From: Streptomyces gelaticus
Lineage (GTDB): Bacteria; Actinomycetota; Actinomycetes; Streptomycetales; Streptomycetaceae
Direction of reading: 5' to 3'
Length of the DNA stretch: 64,000 bases
Assembly: GCF_014649535.1 (NCBI RefSeq)
Contig: NZ_BMTF01000003.1
Span: 124,001-188,000 of the forward strand
Shown here one piece after another: positions 47,683 to 57,164 of this stretch. Position numbers and translations under genes: made by a program. Below the pieces are notes generated by a model that was given only the letters and a program-made list of their open reading frames with translations, was not told the DNA's origin and did not search any database. Position 1 is the first letter of the stretch, and every line of letters starts with the position of its first letter.

Positions 47683-49593
47683 GTGGCAGGCAGGATCAAT
47701 GACGACGACGTGAAGGCGGTAAGGGACGCGGTCCCGATCGACGCCGTCGTTTCCGAGTATCTCCAGCTGCGCAACGCGGGCGGTGGCAACCTCAAGGGCC
47801 TCTGCCCGTTCCACGACGAGAAGTCCCCCTCCTTCCAGGTCAGCCCGAGCAAGGGTCTCTTCCACTGCTTCGGCTGCCAGGAGGGCGGCGACACGATCGC
47901 CTTCGTGATGAAGATCGACCATCTCTCGTTCTCCGAGACGGTCGAGCGGCTCGCCGCCAAGGCGGGCATCACGTTGCGGTACGAGGAGGGCGGCTACAAC
48001 CCCTCCCACCAGCGCGGCGAGCGCATCAGGCTGGTCGAGGCGCACAAGGTGGCCGCCCAGTTCTACGTCGAGCAACTGGACGGCCCCGAGGCCGAGATCG
48101 GCCGGAAGTTCCTCGCCGAGCGCGGTTTCGACCAGGCGGCCGCCGCCCACTTCGGCGTCGGCTACAGCCCCGCGGGCTGGGACCACCTCACCCGGTATCT
48201 GCGTGGCAAGGGCTTCAGCGACAAGGAGCTGATCACCTCCGGCCTCTCCCAGGACGGCAGGCGCGGCCCCATCGACCGCTTCCGCGGCCGGCTGATGTGG
48301 CCGATCAGCGACACCTCCGGCGACATCGTCGGCTTCGGCGCCCGCAAGCTGCGCGACGACGACAACGGCCCGAAGTACCTCAACACCCCCGAGACCGCGA
48401 TCTACAAGAAGTCCCAGGTGCTGTACGGCATCGACCTGGCGAAGAAGGACATCGCCAAGGCCAGCCGGGCGGTGGTCGTCGAGGGCTACACCGACGTCAT
48501 GGCCTGCCATCTCGCCGGGATCACCACCGCCATCGCCACCTGCGGCACGGCTTTCGGCGGCGACCACATCAAGATCCTCCGTCGGCTCCTGATGGACAAC
48601 GGCAGCGCCCGGGTGATCTTCACCTTCGACGGTGACGCGGCCGGGCAGAAGGCCGCCCTGCGCGCCTTCGAGGACGACCAGAAGTTCGCCGCGGAGACCT
48701 ACATCGCGATCGCCCCGGACGGCATGGACCCCTGCGATCTGCGCCTGGTCAAGGGCGACGAGGCGGTCCGCGACCTGGTCGAACCCCGCACCCCGCTCTT
48801 CGAGTTCGCGCTCCGCCAGATCGTCGGCCGGTACGACCTGGAGACCCCGGCGGGCCGCGGCGCCGCGCTCGACGAGGCGGCCCCCGTCGTCGCCCGGATC
48901 AAGAACAGCTCCTCGCAGCACGAGGTCGCCGTCCAGCTGGCCGGCATGCTCGGCATCCTGGACACCCAGTTCGTCGTCAAGCGCGTCGCCCAGCTCGCCC
49001 GCTGGGCCCGCGAGCGGGGCGACCAGCGGGGCCCCGCCCAACCCCCCGCCCGCGGAGGCCGACAGCCCCAGCAGGTCCAGGCGCCCGCCCCCGCCCCCTC
49101 CGGCCCCGCGCTCAACCTCCGCAGCCCCGCCCACCGCACCGAGCGCGAGCTGCTGAAGCTCGCCCTGCAGAAGCCCGACCTGGTCTCCCCGGCCTTCGAC
49201 GCCTACGGGGCCGACGAGTTCACCGCCCCGCCGTACGCCGCCGTCCGGCAGTGCATCGCGGAGGCGGGCGGCGTGGAGCTGGGCGTCCCCGAGACCCGTG
49301 AATACCTGGTCCAGGTCCTGGACGCGGCACCCAACGACACGGTGCGCAACCTGGTCACCGAGCTCGCCGTCGAGGTCTTCCACGGCAAGACCATCGACGA
49401 GACCTACGCGGGCATGCAGCTCGTCCAGGTCCGGCTGCGCGCCGTGGACCGCCGGATCAACGAGGTACAGGGCAGCCTCGCCCGCCTCGGCAGCAATGTC
49501 GCCCCGGACCACCTGGCGGCGGCGCAGAACGAGGTCTGGGTCCTCCAGCAGTACGCCCAGTCCCTGCGCAACAGCGGGGCCGACGCCCTCTGA
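47683..49593 (+). CDS. dnaG: DNA primase
   Basis: Makes RNA primers for DNA replication. 636 aa: the N-terminal CHC2 zinc finger (Cys41, His44, Cys62, Cys65 within CPFHDEKSPSF and FHCFGC), the TOPRIM catalytic core (VVVEGYTDVMACHLAG, FTFDGDAAGQKAALRAFE) and a C-terminal helicase-interaction domain after a Pro/Gln/Ala-rich linker (about 450-480). GTG start is used and the mRNA appears leaderless. A group 2 sigma factor gene follows, recalling the dnaG-rpoD order of the classical macromolecular-synthesis operon. Confidence 0.97.
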   Translation: MAGRINDDDVKAVRDAVPIDAVVSEYLQLRNAGGGNLKGLCPFHDEKSPSFQVSPSKGLFHCFGCQEGGDTIAFVMKIDHLSFSETVERLAAKAGITLRYEEGGYNPSHQRGERIRLVEAHKVAAQFYVEQLDGPEAEIGRKFLAERGFDQAAAAHFGVGYSPAGWDHLTRYLRGKGFSDKELITSGLSQDGRRGPIDRFRGRLMWPISDTSGDIVGFGARKLRDDDNGPKYLNTPETAIYKKSQVLYGIDLAKKDIAKASRAVVVEGYTDVMACHLAGITTAIATCGTAFGGDHIKILRRLLMDNGSARVIFTFDGDAAGQKAALRAFEDDQKFAAETYIAIAPDGMDPCDLRLVKGDEAVRDLVEPRTPLFEFALRQIVGRYDLETPAGRGAALDEAAPVVARIKNSSSQHEVAVQLAGMLGILDTQFVVKRVAQLARWARERGDQRGPAQPPARGGRQPQQVQAPAPAPSGPALNLRSPAHRTERELLKLALQKPDLVSPAFDAYGADEFTAPPYAAVRQCIAEAGGVELGVPETREYLVQVLDAAPNDTVRNLVTELAVEVFHGKTIDETYAGMQLVQVRLRAVDRRINEVQGSLARLGSNVAPDHLAAAQNEVWVLQQYAQSLRNSGADAL

Positions 49594-49672
49594 GAGCCGG
49601 TCGGGCGCCCCCGCGTAACCGACCGGTCACGGACCGGACTCAGAAAGTCGCCGCACGCCCCTCGTGGCGGCG

Positions 49673-49711
49673 ATGTCTCTTCCCCCACACTGGGGGCGGT
49701 GCCTGAGACAT
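49673..49711 (+). repeat. Nested inverted repeat in the dnaG-hrdA gap
   Basis: ATGTCTC (49673-49679) pairs with GAGACAT (49705-49711), enclosing CCCCC (49682-49686) and GGGGG (49692-49696). It may be a terminator or part of the hrdA leader. Confidence 0.6.
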
Positions 49712-49786
49712 CGGAGCGCGGTCGGCCCATCGAACGGTGGTCCGCCATCCCCGCGGTCCGGCAGCGATCACCTGGAGGTCGCCCCC

Positions 49787-50863
49787 GTGCAGACCCGGAC
49801 CCTGACCGAAACCGAGCATGTCTCGGCCATCCCCGCGCAGAACCGGGCCGTGCACCATCCGGAGGGCGCGGTGGGGCCGCCGATACCGCCCGAGCCGTTC
49901 ATGGAGGAGCCGCCCCGGGCGCCCGAGCCGCGGAGCCGTCCGGAGACCGCCGGTCCGTCCTCCGACCTCTTCCGCCAGTACCTGCGGGAGATCGGCCGGA
50001 TCCCCCTGCTCGGTGCCGCCGACGAGGTGGAGCTCGCCCGCCGGGTCGAGGCCGGACTCTTCGCCGAGGAACGGCTCGCGAGCACCCCGGACCCGGACAC
50101 CCGGCTGGCCGTCGACCTCGACCGGCTGGTGGTCATGGGGAGGATGGCCAAGCGCCGCCTCATCGAGGCCAACCTCCGGCTCGTCGTCTCCGTCGCCAAA
50201 CGGTATGTCGGCCGCGGGCTGACCATGCTCGATCTGGTCCAGGAGGGCAACCTCGGGCTGATCAGGGCCGTCGAGAAGTTCGACTACGCCCGGGGCTACA
50301 AGTTCTCCACGTACGCGACCTGGTGGATCCGTCAGGCCATGTCCCGCGCCCTCGCCGACCAGGCGCGCACCATACGGGTGCCGGTCCATGTCGTCGAACT
50401 GATCAACCGTGTCGTACGCGTCCAGCGCCGGATGCTCCAGGAGCGCGGCTACGAGCCCTCGGCGGAGGAGGTCGCCGGCCAGCTCGACCTCACCCCGGAG
50501 CGGGTCGGCGAAGTCCTGCGGCTCGCCCAGGAACCGGTCTCGCTGCACGCCCCGGTCGGCGAGGAGGAGGACGTCGCCCTCGGCGACCTGATCGAGGACG
50601 GCGACGCCGCGTCCCCGGTCGAGTCCGCCGCGTTCCTGCTGCTGCGCGAGCACCTGGAAGCGGTGCTCTCGACGCTCAACGAGCGCGAGCGGAAAGTGGT
50701 CCAGCTGCGCTACGGGCTGGACGACGGGCGGCCCCGCACCCTGGAGGAGATCGGAAGGATCTTCGGCGTGACACGTGAACGTATCCGCCAGATCGAGTCC
50801 AAGACCCTCGGCAAGCTGCGGGACCACGCCTTCGCCGACCAGCTCCGCGGCTATCTCGACTGA
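49787..50863 (+). CDS. hrdA: RNA polymerase sigma factor, HrdA-like (group 2 sigma-70)
   Basis: 358-aa sigma factor. A Pro-rich N-terminal tail of about 60 residues lacks the long region 1.1 of primary sigma. Regions 1.2-2.4 ([53 protein letters not shown]), 3 and 4.2 ([20 protein letters not shown]) are complete, so it should recognise -10/-35 promoters like HrdB. GTG 49787 has GGAGG 8 nt upstream. I call it HrdA because the S. coelicolor hrdA gene sits beside dnaG, from memory; hrdD or another paralog is less likely. Confidence 0.87.
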   Translation: MQTRTLTETEHVSAIPAQNRAVHHPEGAVGPPIPPEPFMEEPPRAPEPRSRPETAGPSSDLFRQYLREIGRIPLLGAADEVELARRVEAGLFAEERLASTPDPDTRLAVDLDRLVVMGRMAKRRLIEANLRLVVSVAKRYVGRGLTMLDLVQEGNLGLIRAVEKFDYARGYKFSTYATWWIRQAMSRALADQARTIRVPVHVVELINRVVRVQRRMLQERGYEPSAEEVAGQLDLTPERVGEVLRLAQEPVSLHAPVGEEEDVALGDLIEDGDAASPVESAAFLLLREHLEAVLSTLNERERKVVQLRYGLDDGRPRTLEEIGRIFGVTRERIRQIESKTLGKLRDHAFADQLRGYLD

Positions 50864-50869
50864 CGGCAC

Positions 50870-50905
50870 GAGGGCCCGCACCGCCGGACAGCGGTGCGGG
50901 CCCTC
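50870..50905. terminator. Bidirectional terminator between hrdA and the ABC exporter operon
   Basis: Perfect 15-bp arms (50870-50884 and 50891-50905) with a 6-nt loop, 6 nt after the hrdA stop. Confidence 0.87.
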
Positions 50906-50926
50906 ATGTACGAACGGGCGGTACGC

Positions 50927-52858
50927 CTAGTCGACTTCGGCGACCGCCTGGGCGAACTGTGCCGAGTACAGCCGGGCATAGGCGCCCTCGGCGGCCAACA
51001 GCTCCTCGTGCGTGCCCTGTTCGACGATCGAGCCGTTCTCCATCACCAGGATGACGTCGGCGTCCCGGATGGTGGAGAGCCGGTGCGCGATCACAAAGCT
51101 CGTACGGCCGTGGGCCAGCCGCGCCATCGCCTTCTGGATCAGCACCTCCGTACGGGTGTCGACGGAGCTCGTCGCCTCGTCGAGCACCAGGATCACCGGG
51201 TCGGACAGGAACGCCCGCGCGATGGTGATCAGCTGCTTCTCGCCCGCGCTGACACCGGTGCCCTCGTCGTCGATGACCGTGTCGTAGCCGTCCGGCAGGG
51301 TACGGATGAAGCGGTCGGCGTGGGCCGCCTTCGCCGCCTCCTCGATCTCCTCGCGGGTGACCTCCCGCGAAGCGCCGTACGCGATGTTGTCCGCGATCGA
51401 ACCGCCGAACAGCCAGGTGTCCTGGAGGACCATGCCGATGCCCTGACGCAGCTCATCGCGCGACATCTTCGTCACGTCGACCCCGTCGAGCGTGATCCGG
51501 CCGCCCGTCACCTCGTAGAACCGCATCAGCAGATTGACGAGCGTGGTCTTGCCGGCGCCCGTCGGGCCGACGATCGCGACCGTGTGGCCGGGCTCGACGT
51601 TCAGCGACAGATCCTCGATGAGCGGCTTCTCCGGGTCGTAACGGAACGACACCTTCTCCAGCGAGACGCTGCCCCGCAGCTCCTCGGGGCGCTCGCGCTC
51701 GCCGGGCGCGGGGTCGGCACCCTGCTCCTCGGCGTCCAGCAGCTCGAAGATCCGCTCGGCCGAGGCGACGCCCGACTGCACCAGGTTCGCCATCGAGGCG
51801 ACCTGCGTCAGCGGCATCGAGAACTGCCGCGAGTACTGGATGAACGCCTGCACGTCACCGATCGACAGGGCCCCGGAGGCGACCCGCAGACCACCCACGA
51901 CGGCGATCAGCACATAGTTCAGATTGGAGACGAACATCATCAGCGGCTGCATGATCCCGCTGTTGAACTGCGCCTTGAAACCTGCCTCGTACAGCGCCTC
52001 GTTCTGTTCGGCGAAGTCCCTCGCTGACTCCTCCTGCCGGCCGAAGACCTTCACCAGGGTGTGCCCGGTGTACATCTCCTCGATGTGGGCGTTGAGCTTG
52101 CCCGTCACCTTCCACTGCTGCACGAACTGCGGCTGCGAGCGCTTGCCGACCTTCGCGGCCACGACCACCGAGAGCGGCACCGTCACCAGCGCGACCAGCG
52201 CCAGCAGCGGCGAGACCCAGAACATCATGACCAGCACGCCGACGATGGTGAGCAGGGAGTTGATGAGCTGGCCCATCGTCTGCTGCATCGTCTGCGAGAT
52301 GTTGTCGATGTCGTTCGTCGCCCGGCTGAGCACCTCGCCGCGCTTGGCCCGGTCGAAGTACGACAGCGGCAGCCGCGACAGCTTCGTCTGGATGTCCTCG
52401 CGCAGCTGGAAAATGATCCGGTTGATGATCCGGATCGACAGCCGTGTCGCCACCAGCATCAGCAGACCGGCGCCGACATAGACCGCCAGCGCCAGCAGCA
52501 GTACGTCGCCCACCGCGCCGAAGTCGATGCCGTGACCGGGGACGAAGTCCACCCCGGAGAGCATGTCGGCAAGGCCGCTGTCGCTCTTGCGCAGGCCCTC
52601 GACGGCCTGCTCCTTGGTCGTACCCTCGGGCATCCCCCGGCCGACGACCCCGGCGAAGACCAGGTCGGTCGCCCGGCCGAGGATCTTCGGCCCGACCACC
52701 GACAGGCCGACGCTCAGCACCGAGGCCGCCAGCATCACGTACAGCGGGGTCTTCTCCGTCGCGAAGCGCCTCAGCAGGCGCTTCGAGGACCCCTTGAAGT
52801 CCATCGACCGGTCGGTCGGCGCCCCGCCCGCCATCATGCGTCCGCCAGGCCCGGCCAT
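50927..52858 (-). CDS. ABC exporter half-transporter B (catalytic site complete)
   Basis: 643-aa fused permease-ATPase of the multidrug exporter type. Six-helix transmembrane domain in the first 370 residues, then an ATPase with GPTGAGKT, VSAGEKQ (a variant of LSGGQ), Walker B VILVLDEATSS and switch His in VIAHRLSTI. Its ATG overlaps the stop of the preceding half-transporter by 1 nt (TAATG), so both are made together and probably form a heterodimer. Substrate unknown. An extra loop with MSGVDFVPGHGIDFG lies between helices 1 and 2 and may face outside. Confidence 0.92.
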   Translation of the reverse strand: MAGPGGRMMAGGAPTDRSMDFKGSSKRLLRRFATEKTPLYVMLAASVLSVGLSVVGPKILGRATDLVFAGVVGRGMPEGTTKEQAVEGLRKSDSGLADMLSGVDFVPGHGIDFGAVGDVLLLALAVYVGAGLLMLVATRLSIRIINRIIFQLREDIQTKLSRLPLSYFDRAKRGEVLSRATNDIDNISQTMQQTMGQLINSLLTIVGVLVMMFWVSPLLALVALVTVPLSVVVAAKVGKRSQPQFVQQWKVTGKLNAHIEEMYTGHTLVKVFGRQEESARDFAEQNEALYEAGFKAQFNSGIMQPLMMFVSNLNYVLIAVVGGLRVASGALSIGDVQAFIQYSRQFSMPLTQVASMANLVQSGVASAERIFELLDAEEQGADPAPGERERPEELRGSVSLEKVSFRYDPEKPLIEDLSLNVEPGHTVAIVGPTGAGKTTLVNLLMRFYEVTGGRITLDGVDVTKMSRDELRQGIGMVLQDTWLFGGSIADNIAYGASREVTREEIEEAAKAAHADRFIRTLPDGYDTVIDDEGTGVSAGEKQLITIARAFLSDPVILVLDEATSSVDTRTEVLIQKAMARLAHGRTSFVIAHRLSTIRDADVILVMENGSIVEQGTHEELLAAEGAYARLYSAQFAQAVAEVD

Positions 52859-54591
52859 TACGCGGCCTCCGCTTCCGTCAGCTGGGAGAGCACGATCTCC
52901 CGGTACGTTTCATTGCCGTCCATCAGCTCGTGATGGGTCCCGGAGCCGACGACCCGGCCCTCGTCCAGCACCAGGATCCGGTCCGCGTCGCGGATGGTGG
53001 AGACCCGCTGCGCCACGATCACCACGGTCGCCTCGGCCGTCTCCTGCGAGAGCGCCCCGCGCAGCGCGGCGTCGGTGGCGTAGTCGAGCGCGGAGAACGA
53101 GTCGTCGAAGAGATAGATCTCCGGCCGCTGCACCAGCGTCCTGGCGATGGCCAGCCGCTGCCGCTGCCCGCCCGAGACATTGGTGCCGCCCTGTGCGATC
53201 GGCGCGTCCAGACCGTGCTCCAGCGCCGTGACGAACTCCTTGGCCTGCGCGACCTCCAGCGCGTGCCACAGCTCCTCGTCGGTCGCGTCCGGGTTTCCGT
53301 ACCGCAGGTTCGTCGCGACCGTCCCGGAGAACAGATACGGCTTCTGCGGCACCAGGCTCACGGTCTTCGCCAGCAGTGCCGGCTCCAGCGTCCGCACGTC
53401 CGTGCCGTCGACCAGCACCTGGCCGTCCGTCACGTCGAACAGCCGCGGTACGAGCCCGAGCAGCGTCGACTTCCCGCTGCCCGTGGACCCGATGATCGCG
53501 GTGGTCTCGCCGGGGCGGGCCACCAGGTCGACCGACCGCAGCACCGGCTCCTCGGCGCCCGGGTAGCGGAAGTCCGCGCCGCGCACCTCCAGATGACCGC
53601 GGGCGAGCAGCTTGCGGACCGGCTCGACCGGCGGGACCACGCTGGACTCGGTCTCCAGGACCTCCTGGATGCGCTCGGCACAGACCTCGGCGCGCGGCAC
53701 CATCATGAACATGAAGGTGGCCATCATCACCGACATGACGATCTGCATCAGATAGGCGAGGAAGGCGGTCAGTGCGCCGATCTCCATGCCGCCGCTGTCG
53801 ATGCGGTGGGCACCGAACCAGAGCACGGCGATCGACGAGACGTTCACGACCGTCATCACGGTGGGGAACATCAGCGCCATCAGCCGGCCCGTGGACAGTG
53901 CCACGTCCGTCAGCTCGGTGTTGGAGCCGCGGAACCGCTCCTCCTCGTAGCCGTCGCGGACGAAGGCGCGGATGACGCGGTTGCCGGTGATCTGCTCGCG
54001 CAGCACCCGGTTCACCGTGTCCAGCCGCTCCTGCATCGTGCGGAACAGCGGACGCATCCGCTTCACGATCAGGCTCACCGCGATGCCGAGCACCGGCACC
54101 ACCGCGAGCAGTACCGCCGACAGCGGGACGTCCTGGCCGAGCGCCATGACGATGCCGCCGACACACATGATCGGGGCCGACACCATCAGCGTGAACGTCA
54201 TCAGCACCAGCATCTGGACCTGCTGGACGTCATTGGTCGTACGGGTGATCAGCGAGGGTGCCCCGAACCGCCCGACCTCACGCGCCGAGAACGACTGCAC
54301 CCGGTCGAAGACCGACGCCCGGATGTCGCGGCCGAGCGCGGACGCGGTACGGGCGCCGAAGTGGACGGCCCCCATGTTGCAGACCACCTGGCCGATGCTG
54401 ACGGCGATCATGATGCCGCCGAATTCGAGGATGTAGCCCGTGTCCCCCTTCACGACACCGTTGTCGATGATGTCGGCGTTCAGGGTGGGCAGGTAGAGGC
54501 TGGCGCAGGTCTGCAGCAGTTGGAGGAGGACCAGCAGCAGGATGGGTTTTCTGTACGGACCGAGATAGGCCCGCAGGAGTTTTATGAGCAC
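52858..54591 (-). CDS. ABC exporter half-transporter A (degenerate ATP site)
   Basis: 577-aa fused permease-ATPase. Walker A GSTGSGKS and signature VSGGQRQR are good, but Walker B is IYLFDDSFSALD with Asp in place of the catalytic Glu, and the switch His is Gln (VAQRVSTI). Such asymmetry is typical of heterodimeric exporters, where one composite site hydrolyses and the other only binds ATP. GTG 54591 is the start, giving VLIKLLRAYLGPYRKP; upstream open frame is rejected. First gene of the two-gene operon. Confidence 0.92.
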   Translation of the reverse strand: MLIKLLRAYLGPYRKPILLLVLLQLLQTCASLYLPTLNADIIDNGVVKGDTGYILEFGGIMIAVSIGQVVCNMGAVHFGARTASALGRDIRASVFDRVQSFSAREVGRFGAPSLITRTTNDVQQVQMLVLMTFTLMVSAPIMCVGGIVMALGQDVPLSAVLLAVVPVLGIAVSLIVKRMRPLFRTMQERLDTVNRVLREQITGNRVIRAFVRDGYEEERFRGSNTELTDVALSTGRLMALMFPTVMTVVNVSSIAVLWFGAHRIDSGGMEIGALTAFLAYLMQIVMSVMMATFMFMMVPRAEVCAERIQEVLETESSVVPPVEPVRKLLARGHLEVRGADFRYPGAEEPVLRSVDLVARPGETTAIIGSTGSGKSTLLGLVPRLFDVTDGQVLVDGTDVRTLEPALLAKTVSLVPQKPYLFSGTVATNLRYGNPDATDEELWHALEVAQAKEFVTALEHGLDAPIAQGGTNVSGGQRQRLAIARTLVQRPEIYLFDDSFSALDYATDAALRGALSQETAEATVVIVAQRVSTIRDADRILVLDEGRVVGSGTHHELMDGNETYREIVLSQLTEAEAA

Positions 54592-54759
54592 GCGTGTCTC
54601 TCGGAGTCGGCAGAGGGCGGGAGTCGACCCATTTTCCGGCACCGGCGCCCGCAACTGCGAGCGATTTTACTCAAGACCAGGTCAAAAAACAGACCGAGTA
54701 CACAAGTGGAGGAGGTCACCTCCACCGGCGTACCCGGCCGTATCGCACCGGTGGGCGGC
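54592..54759. other. Gap between the ABC operon and the FGGY kinase gene
   Basis: Both genes are on the minus strand. The gap holds a hairpin CCACCGG/CCGGTGG (54722-54754) that may end the kinase transcript, the dyad GGAGGTCACCTCC (54711-54723) and an AT-rich stretch with TTGACC on the minus strand, likely part of the ABC operon promoter. Confidence 0.5.
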
Positions 54760-56205
54760 TCAGCCTGCGAAGTCGAACGCCCCGGGGTGGATCTGGTCCC
54801 GCGCCGCCATGTACTGCTGGCGCACCGCCTGTCCGACCGCCAGCTCCTCGCCCGGCTCCAGCACCTGGGCGGCGGCGCCCTGCCAGGCCGGGGGAGTGAG
54901 CGGATCGGCCGTCCCCTGCGAGACCCCCAGCGCCCAGGCCGCCTGCCGGGCCGCGCCCAGCGCCGCGTACTCGGCGGGCTGCGGCACGACCACCTGCGTG
55001 CCGAACAGCGCCGGAGCCAGCCCCTGTACGGCGGGCAGCTCGGCCGCAGCTCCCAGCAGGAACACCCGCCGCACCTCGACGCCCCGGCCGCGCAGCACAT
55101 CGAGCGCGTCGGCCAGCGAGCACAGCATCCCCTCGAAGGCGGCCCGCGCCAGATGTTCCGGCTTCATCGACTCGCGCCGCAGCCCGCACAGCGTCCCCGC
55201 GGCGTGCGGCAGCTGCGGCGTCCGCTCGCCCTCCAGGTACGGCAGGAGCACCAGCCCGGAGGCGCCCGGCGTGGACTTCAGCGCCAGCGCGGAGAGCTCT
55301 TCGAGGCTCTCCAGGCCGAGCATCTCGGCACTCCCGCGCAGCGCCCGCACAGCGTTGGAGGTGTGCACCACCGGCAGGTGCTTCCCGGTCGCGTCCGCGA
55401 ACGAGGTGATCATCCCGGCCGGATCGGACAGCGCCTCGTGGTGCACCGCCATGACCGAGCCCGACGCCCCCAGCGACACCACCGCGTCGCCGGCCCCGAC
55501 CCCGAGCCCGAACGCCGCCGCCATCGTCTCGCCGGTCCCCGCGGAGATCAGCAGTCCCTCGGGCGTCGTCCCGGCCGCGTCGGCGGGACCGAGCACCTCG
55601 GGCAGCGCGGCCTGGTGCCCGAGCGCCAGCTCCACCAGATCGGGCCGGTAGGAGCCGGTGCCCGCCGACCAGTAGCCGGTACCGGACGCGGCGCCCCGGT
55701 CGGTGGTCCGACGGGCCGGACGCCCCAGCAGCTGCCACACCAGCCAGTCGTGCGGCTGGAGCACCGCGGCCACCCGCTGGGCCGCCTCCGGCTCGGTCCG
55801 TGCCAGCCAGCGCAGCTTCGACACCGGCTGCGCGGCCTGCGGCACCGCCCCGACCGCCTCGGCCCAGGCCTGCCGCCCGCCGAGTCCGTCGATCAGATCG
55901 GCCGCGGCGGCCTGCGCCCGCTTGTCATTGCCGAGCAGTGCCGGACGGACCGGATTGCCCTGGTGGTCCAGCGGCACCAGACCGTGCTGCTGGGCGGAGA
56001 CACCGATGGCCTGCACCCCTTCGAGCAGCCCGTCGGTGGCGGCCTCGCCGAGCGAGAGCAGCCACGCCTGCGGGTCGACCTCGGTGGCCTTCGCCTCGAC
56101 GGGGTGTGCGGCGAAGCCGCGGCGCAGCACGGCGCCCGTGTCCGTATCGCAGACGACGATGTGTGTGAAGGCGGAAGAGCTGTCCAAGCCGGCGACTATC
56201 CCCAT
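54760..56205 (-). CDS. FGGY family carbohydrate kinase (xylulokinase-like)
   Basis: 481-aa sugar kinase of the FGGY family. The N-terminal MGIVAGLDSSSAFTHIVVCD phosphate-binding region and VSAQQHGLVPLD, plus the C-terminal FLLGAAAELPAVQGLAPAL, follow the xylulokinase pattern. It would phosphorylate D-xylulose or a similar pentulose for the pentose phosphate pathway, but there are no xylose isomerase or sugar transporter genes beside it. ATG 56205 lies 7 nt after CAGAAT on the minus strand without a ribosome binding site, so it is probably leaderless. Confidence 0.87.
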   Translation of the reverse strand: MGIVAGLDSSSAFTHIVVCDTDTGAVLRRGFAAHPVEAKATEVDPQAWLLSLGEAATDGLLEGVQAIGVSAQQHGLVPLDHQGNPVRPALLGNDKRAQAAAADLIDGLGGRQAWAEAVGAVPQAAQPVSKLRWLARTEPEAAQRVAAVLQPHDWLVWQLLGRPARRTTDRGAASGTGYWSAGTGSYRPDLVELALGHQAALPEVLGPADAAGTTPEGLLISAGTGETMAAAFGLGVGAGDAVVSLGASGSVMAVHHEALSDPAGMITSFADATGKHLPVVHTSNAVRALRGSAEMLGLESLEELSALALKSTPGASGLVLLPYLEGERTPQLPHAAGTLCGLRRESMKPEHLARAAFEGMLCSLADALDVLRGRGVEVRRVFLLGAAAELPAVQGLAPALFGTQVVVPQPAEYAALGAARQAAWALGVSQGTADPLTPPAWQGAAAQVLEPGEELAVGQAVRQQYMAARDQIHPGAFDFAG

Positions 56206-56218
56206 GCCCAAGATTCTG
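56206..56218 (-). promoter_or_regulatory. Candidate -10 for the leaderless FGGY kinase mRNA
   Basis: Minus-strand CAGAAT (56213-56218) ends 7 nt before ATG 56205. Confidence 0.5.
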
Positions 56219-56287
56219 CCGCACCGCCGGGACTTTTCCGTACCGGTGGCGCGGCAGTGATGGAGCGGTCCGGCTGCGGGCCGGCCC

Positions 56288-56587
56288 TCAGGTGTTGCTG
56301 GTGCCCCAGTCGTCCTCGCCGTTCTGGCCGCGGTCCCGCAGCGAGCGCAGCCGGTCGGCCACCGGGGCGGGCACCTTCTCGCCGACCTTCTCGCTCACCG
56401 CGTGGTACGCCTTGCCGGCCAGATCGCGGCCGCTCTGCGCCGCGGACTCGGCGGTATTGCGCACAGCGGGGTTCTGGGCGAACTGGCGTGCGGACTTCTT
56501 CAGCTGCTCGTAGCGCTCGCGCCCGGCCCTCGTTCCGATCACGTATCCGAGGGCCAGTCCGGCGATGAACGTGAGCCGGTACCGCAT
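56288..56587 (-). CDS. YtxH-like small membrane protein
   Basis: 99-aa protein with an N-terminal transmembrane helix (YRLTFIAGLALGYVIGTRAG) directly followed by RERYEQLKKSARQF and a long amphipathic helix, the layout of YtxH-domain proteins associated with general stress. A short acidic tail ends in GQNGEDDWGTSNT. ATG 56587 is preferred over an upstream GTG that crowds the ribosome binding site AAGGAAGG. No partner gene is obvious. Confidence 0.8.
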   Translation of the reverse strand: MRYRLTFIAGLALGYVIGTRAGRERYEQLKKSARQFAQNPAVRNTAESAAQSGRDLAGKAYHAVSEKVGEKVPAPVADRLRSLRDRGQNGEDDWGTSNT

Positions 56588-56780
56588 GGCTGCCACCCTT
56601 CCTTGCTCAGTGCGACGCTCAGTGCGACGTGTGCTGCCCGCCTACCCGCGGGCACCGGAGATCACCCCGGGGGATACCGATTGGCAAAGCACCCCCCTGC
56701 TTGCGCTAATGTATGTGTCGCAGCGAACGCGCGCCGCCCGGCAGCAGCCAGGCAGGTAAGGTTCGGTGTACACGCAGCAA
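56588..56780. other. Gap upstream of the tRNA-Asn pair
   Basis: 193 bp without a gene. TTGGCA (56681-56686) and TAATGT (56707-56712) are separated by 20 bp, a longer spacer than ideal, and could form the tRNA promoter. Confidence 0.4.
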
Positions 56781-56853
56781 TCCCCTGTAGCTCAATTGGC
56801 AGAGCAGCCGGCTGTTAACCGGCAGGTTACTGGTTCGAGTCCAGTCGGGGGAG
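56781..56853 (+). tRNA. tRNA-Asn (GUU)
   Basis: 73-nt cloverleaf: acceptor TCCCCTG pairs with CGGGGGA, D-arm GCTCAATTGGCAGAGC, anticodon loop CTGTTAA within stem GCCGG/CCGGC, T-arm with GGTTCGAGTCC, discriminator G. CCA is not encoded. Confidence 0.95.
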
Positions 56854-56858
56854 CGCGA

Positions 56859-56931
56859 TCCCCTGTAGCTCAATTGGCAGAGCATTCGGCTGTTAACCGG
56901 AGGGTTACTGGTTCGAGTCCAGTCGGGGGAG
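56859..56931 (+). tRNA. tRNA-Asn (GUU), second copy
   Basis: Same cloverleaf 5 nt downstream of the first. Differences lie in the anticodon stem, here TTCGG/CCGGA including one G-U pair, so pairing is kept. The two copies must share a primary transcript. Confidence 0.95.
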
Positions 56932-56942
56932 CGGAACGGAAG

Positions 56943-56965
56943 AGGACCCTGCGGGGTCCTTTTTC
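56943..56965 (+). terminator. Rho-independent terminator of the tRNA-Asn pair
   Basis: AGGACCC (56943-56949) and GGGTCCT (56954-56960) followed by a run of T, an unusually classical terminator for this GC-rich genome. Confidence 0.92.
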
Positions 56966-57117
56966 GCGTGCCCGACGATGGCCGCCACCGTGATGCGTGT
57001 GGGATGCATGTGACTCTTTCGCGTGTACTTCGCTCCGTCCGGAACCGGACGGCCGGTGGGGAGGTCTTCACGGTCATGCGAAGCCGACCATCCGGAGCGA
57101 GAGATCGTATGACCGGC

Positions 57118-57123
57118 TATGCT
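57118..57123 (+). promoter_or_regulatory. Candidate -10 for the CAU tRNA
   Basis: TATGCT lies 41 nt before the tRNA. No good -35 is visible, so confidence is low. Confidence 0.35.
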
Positions 57124-57164
57124 GCGGCAGACGGCGCGCACACTTGTACGCGCCACGCCGAAAA

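Noticed and set aside
52930..56568. 1212-codon open frame on the plus strand
   Set aside because: It lies antisense to the two ABC half-transporters and the FGGY kinase, with His/Asp/Arg-rich shadow composition and no motif.
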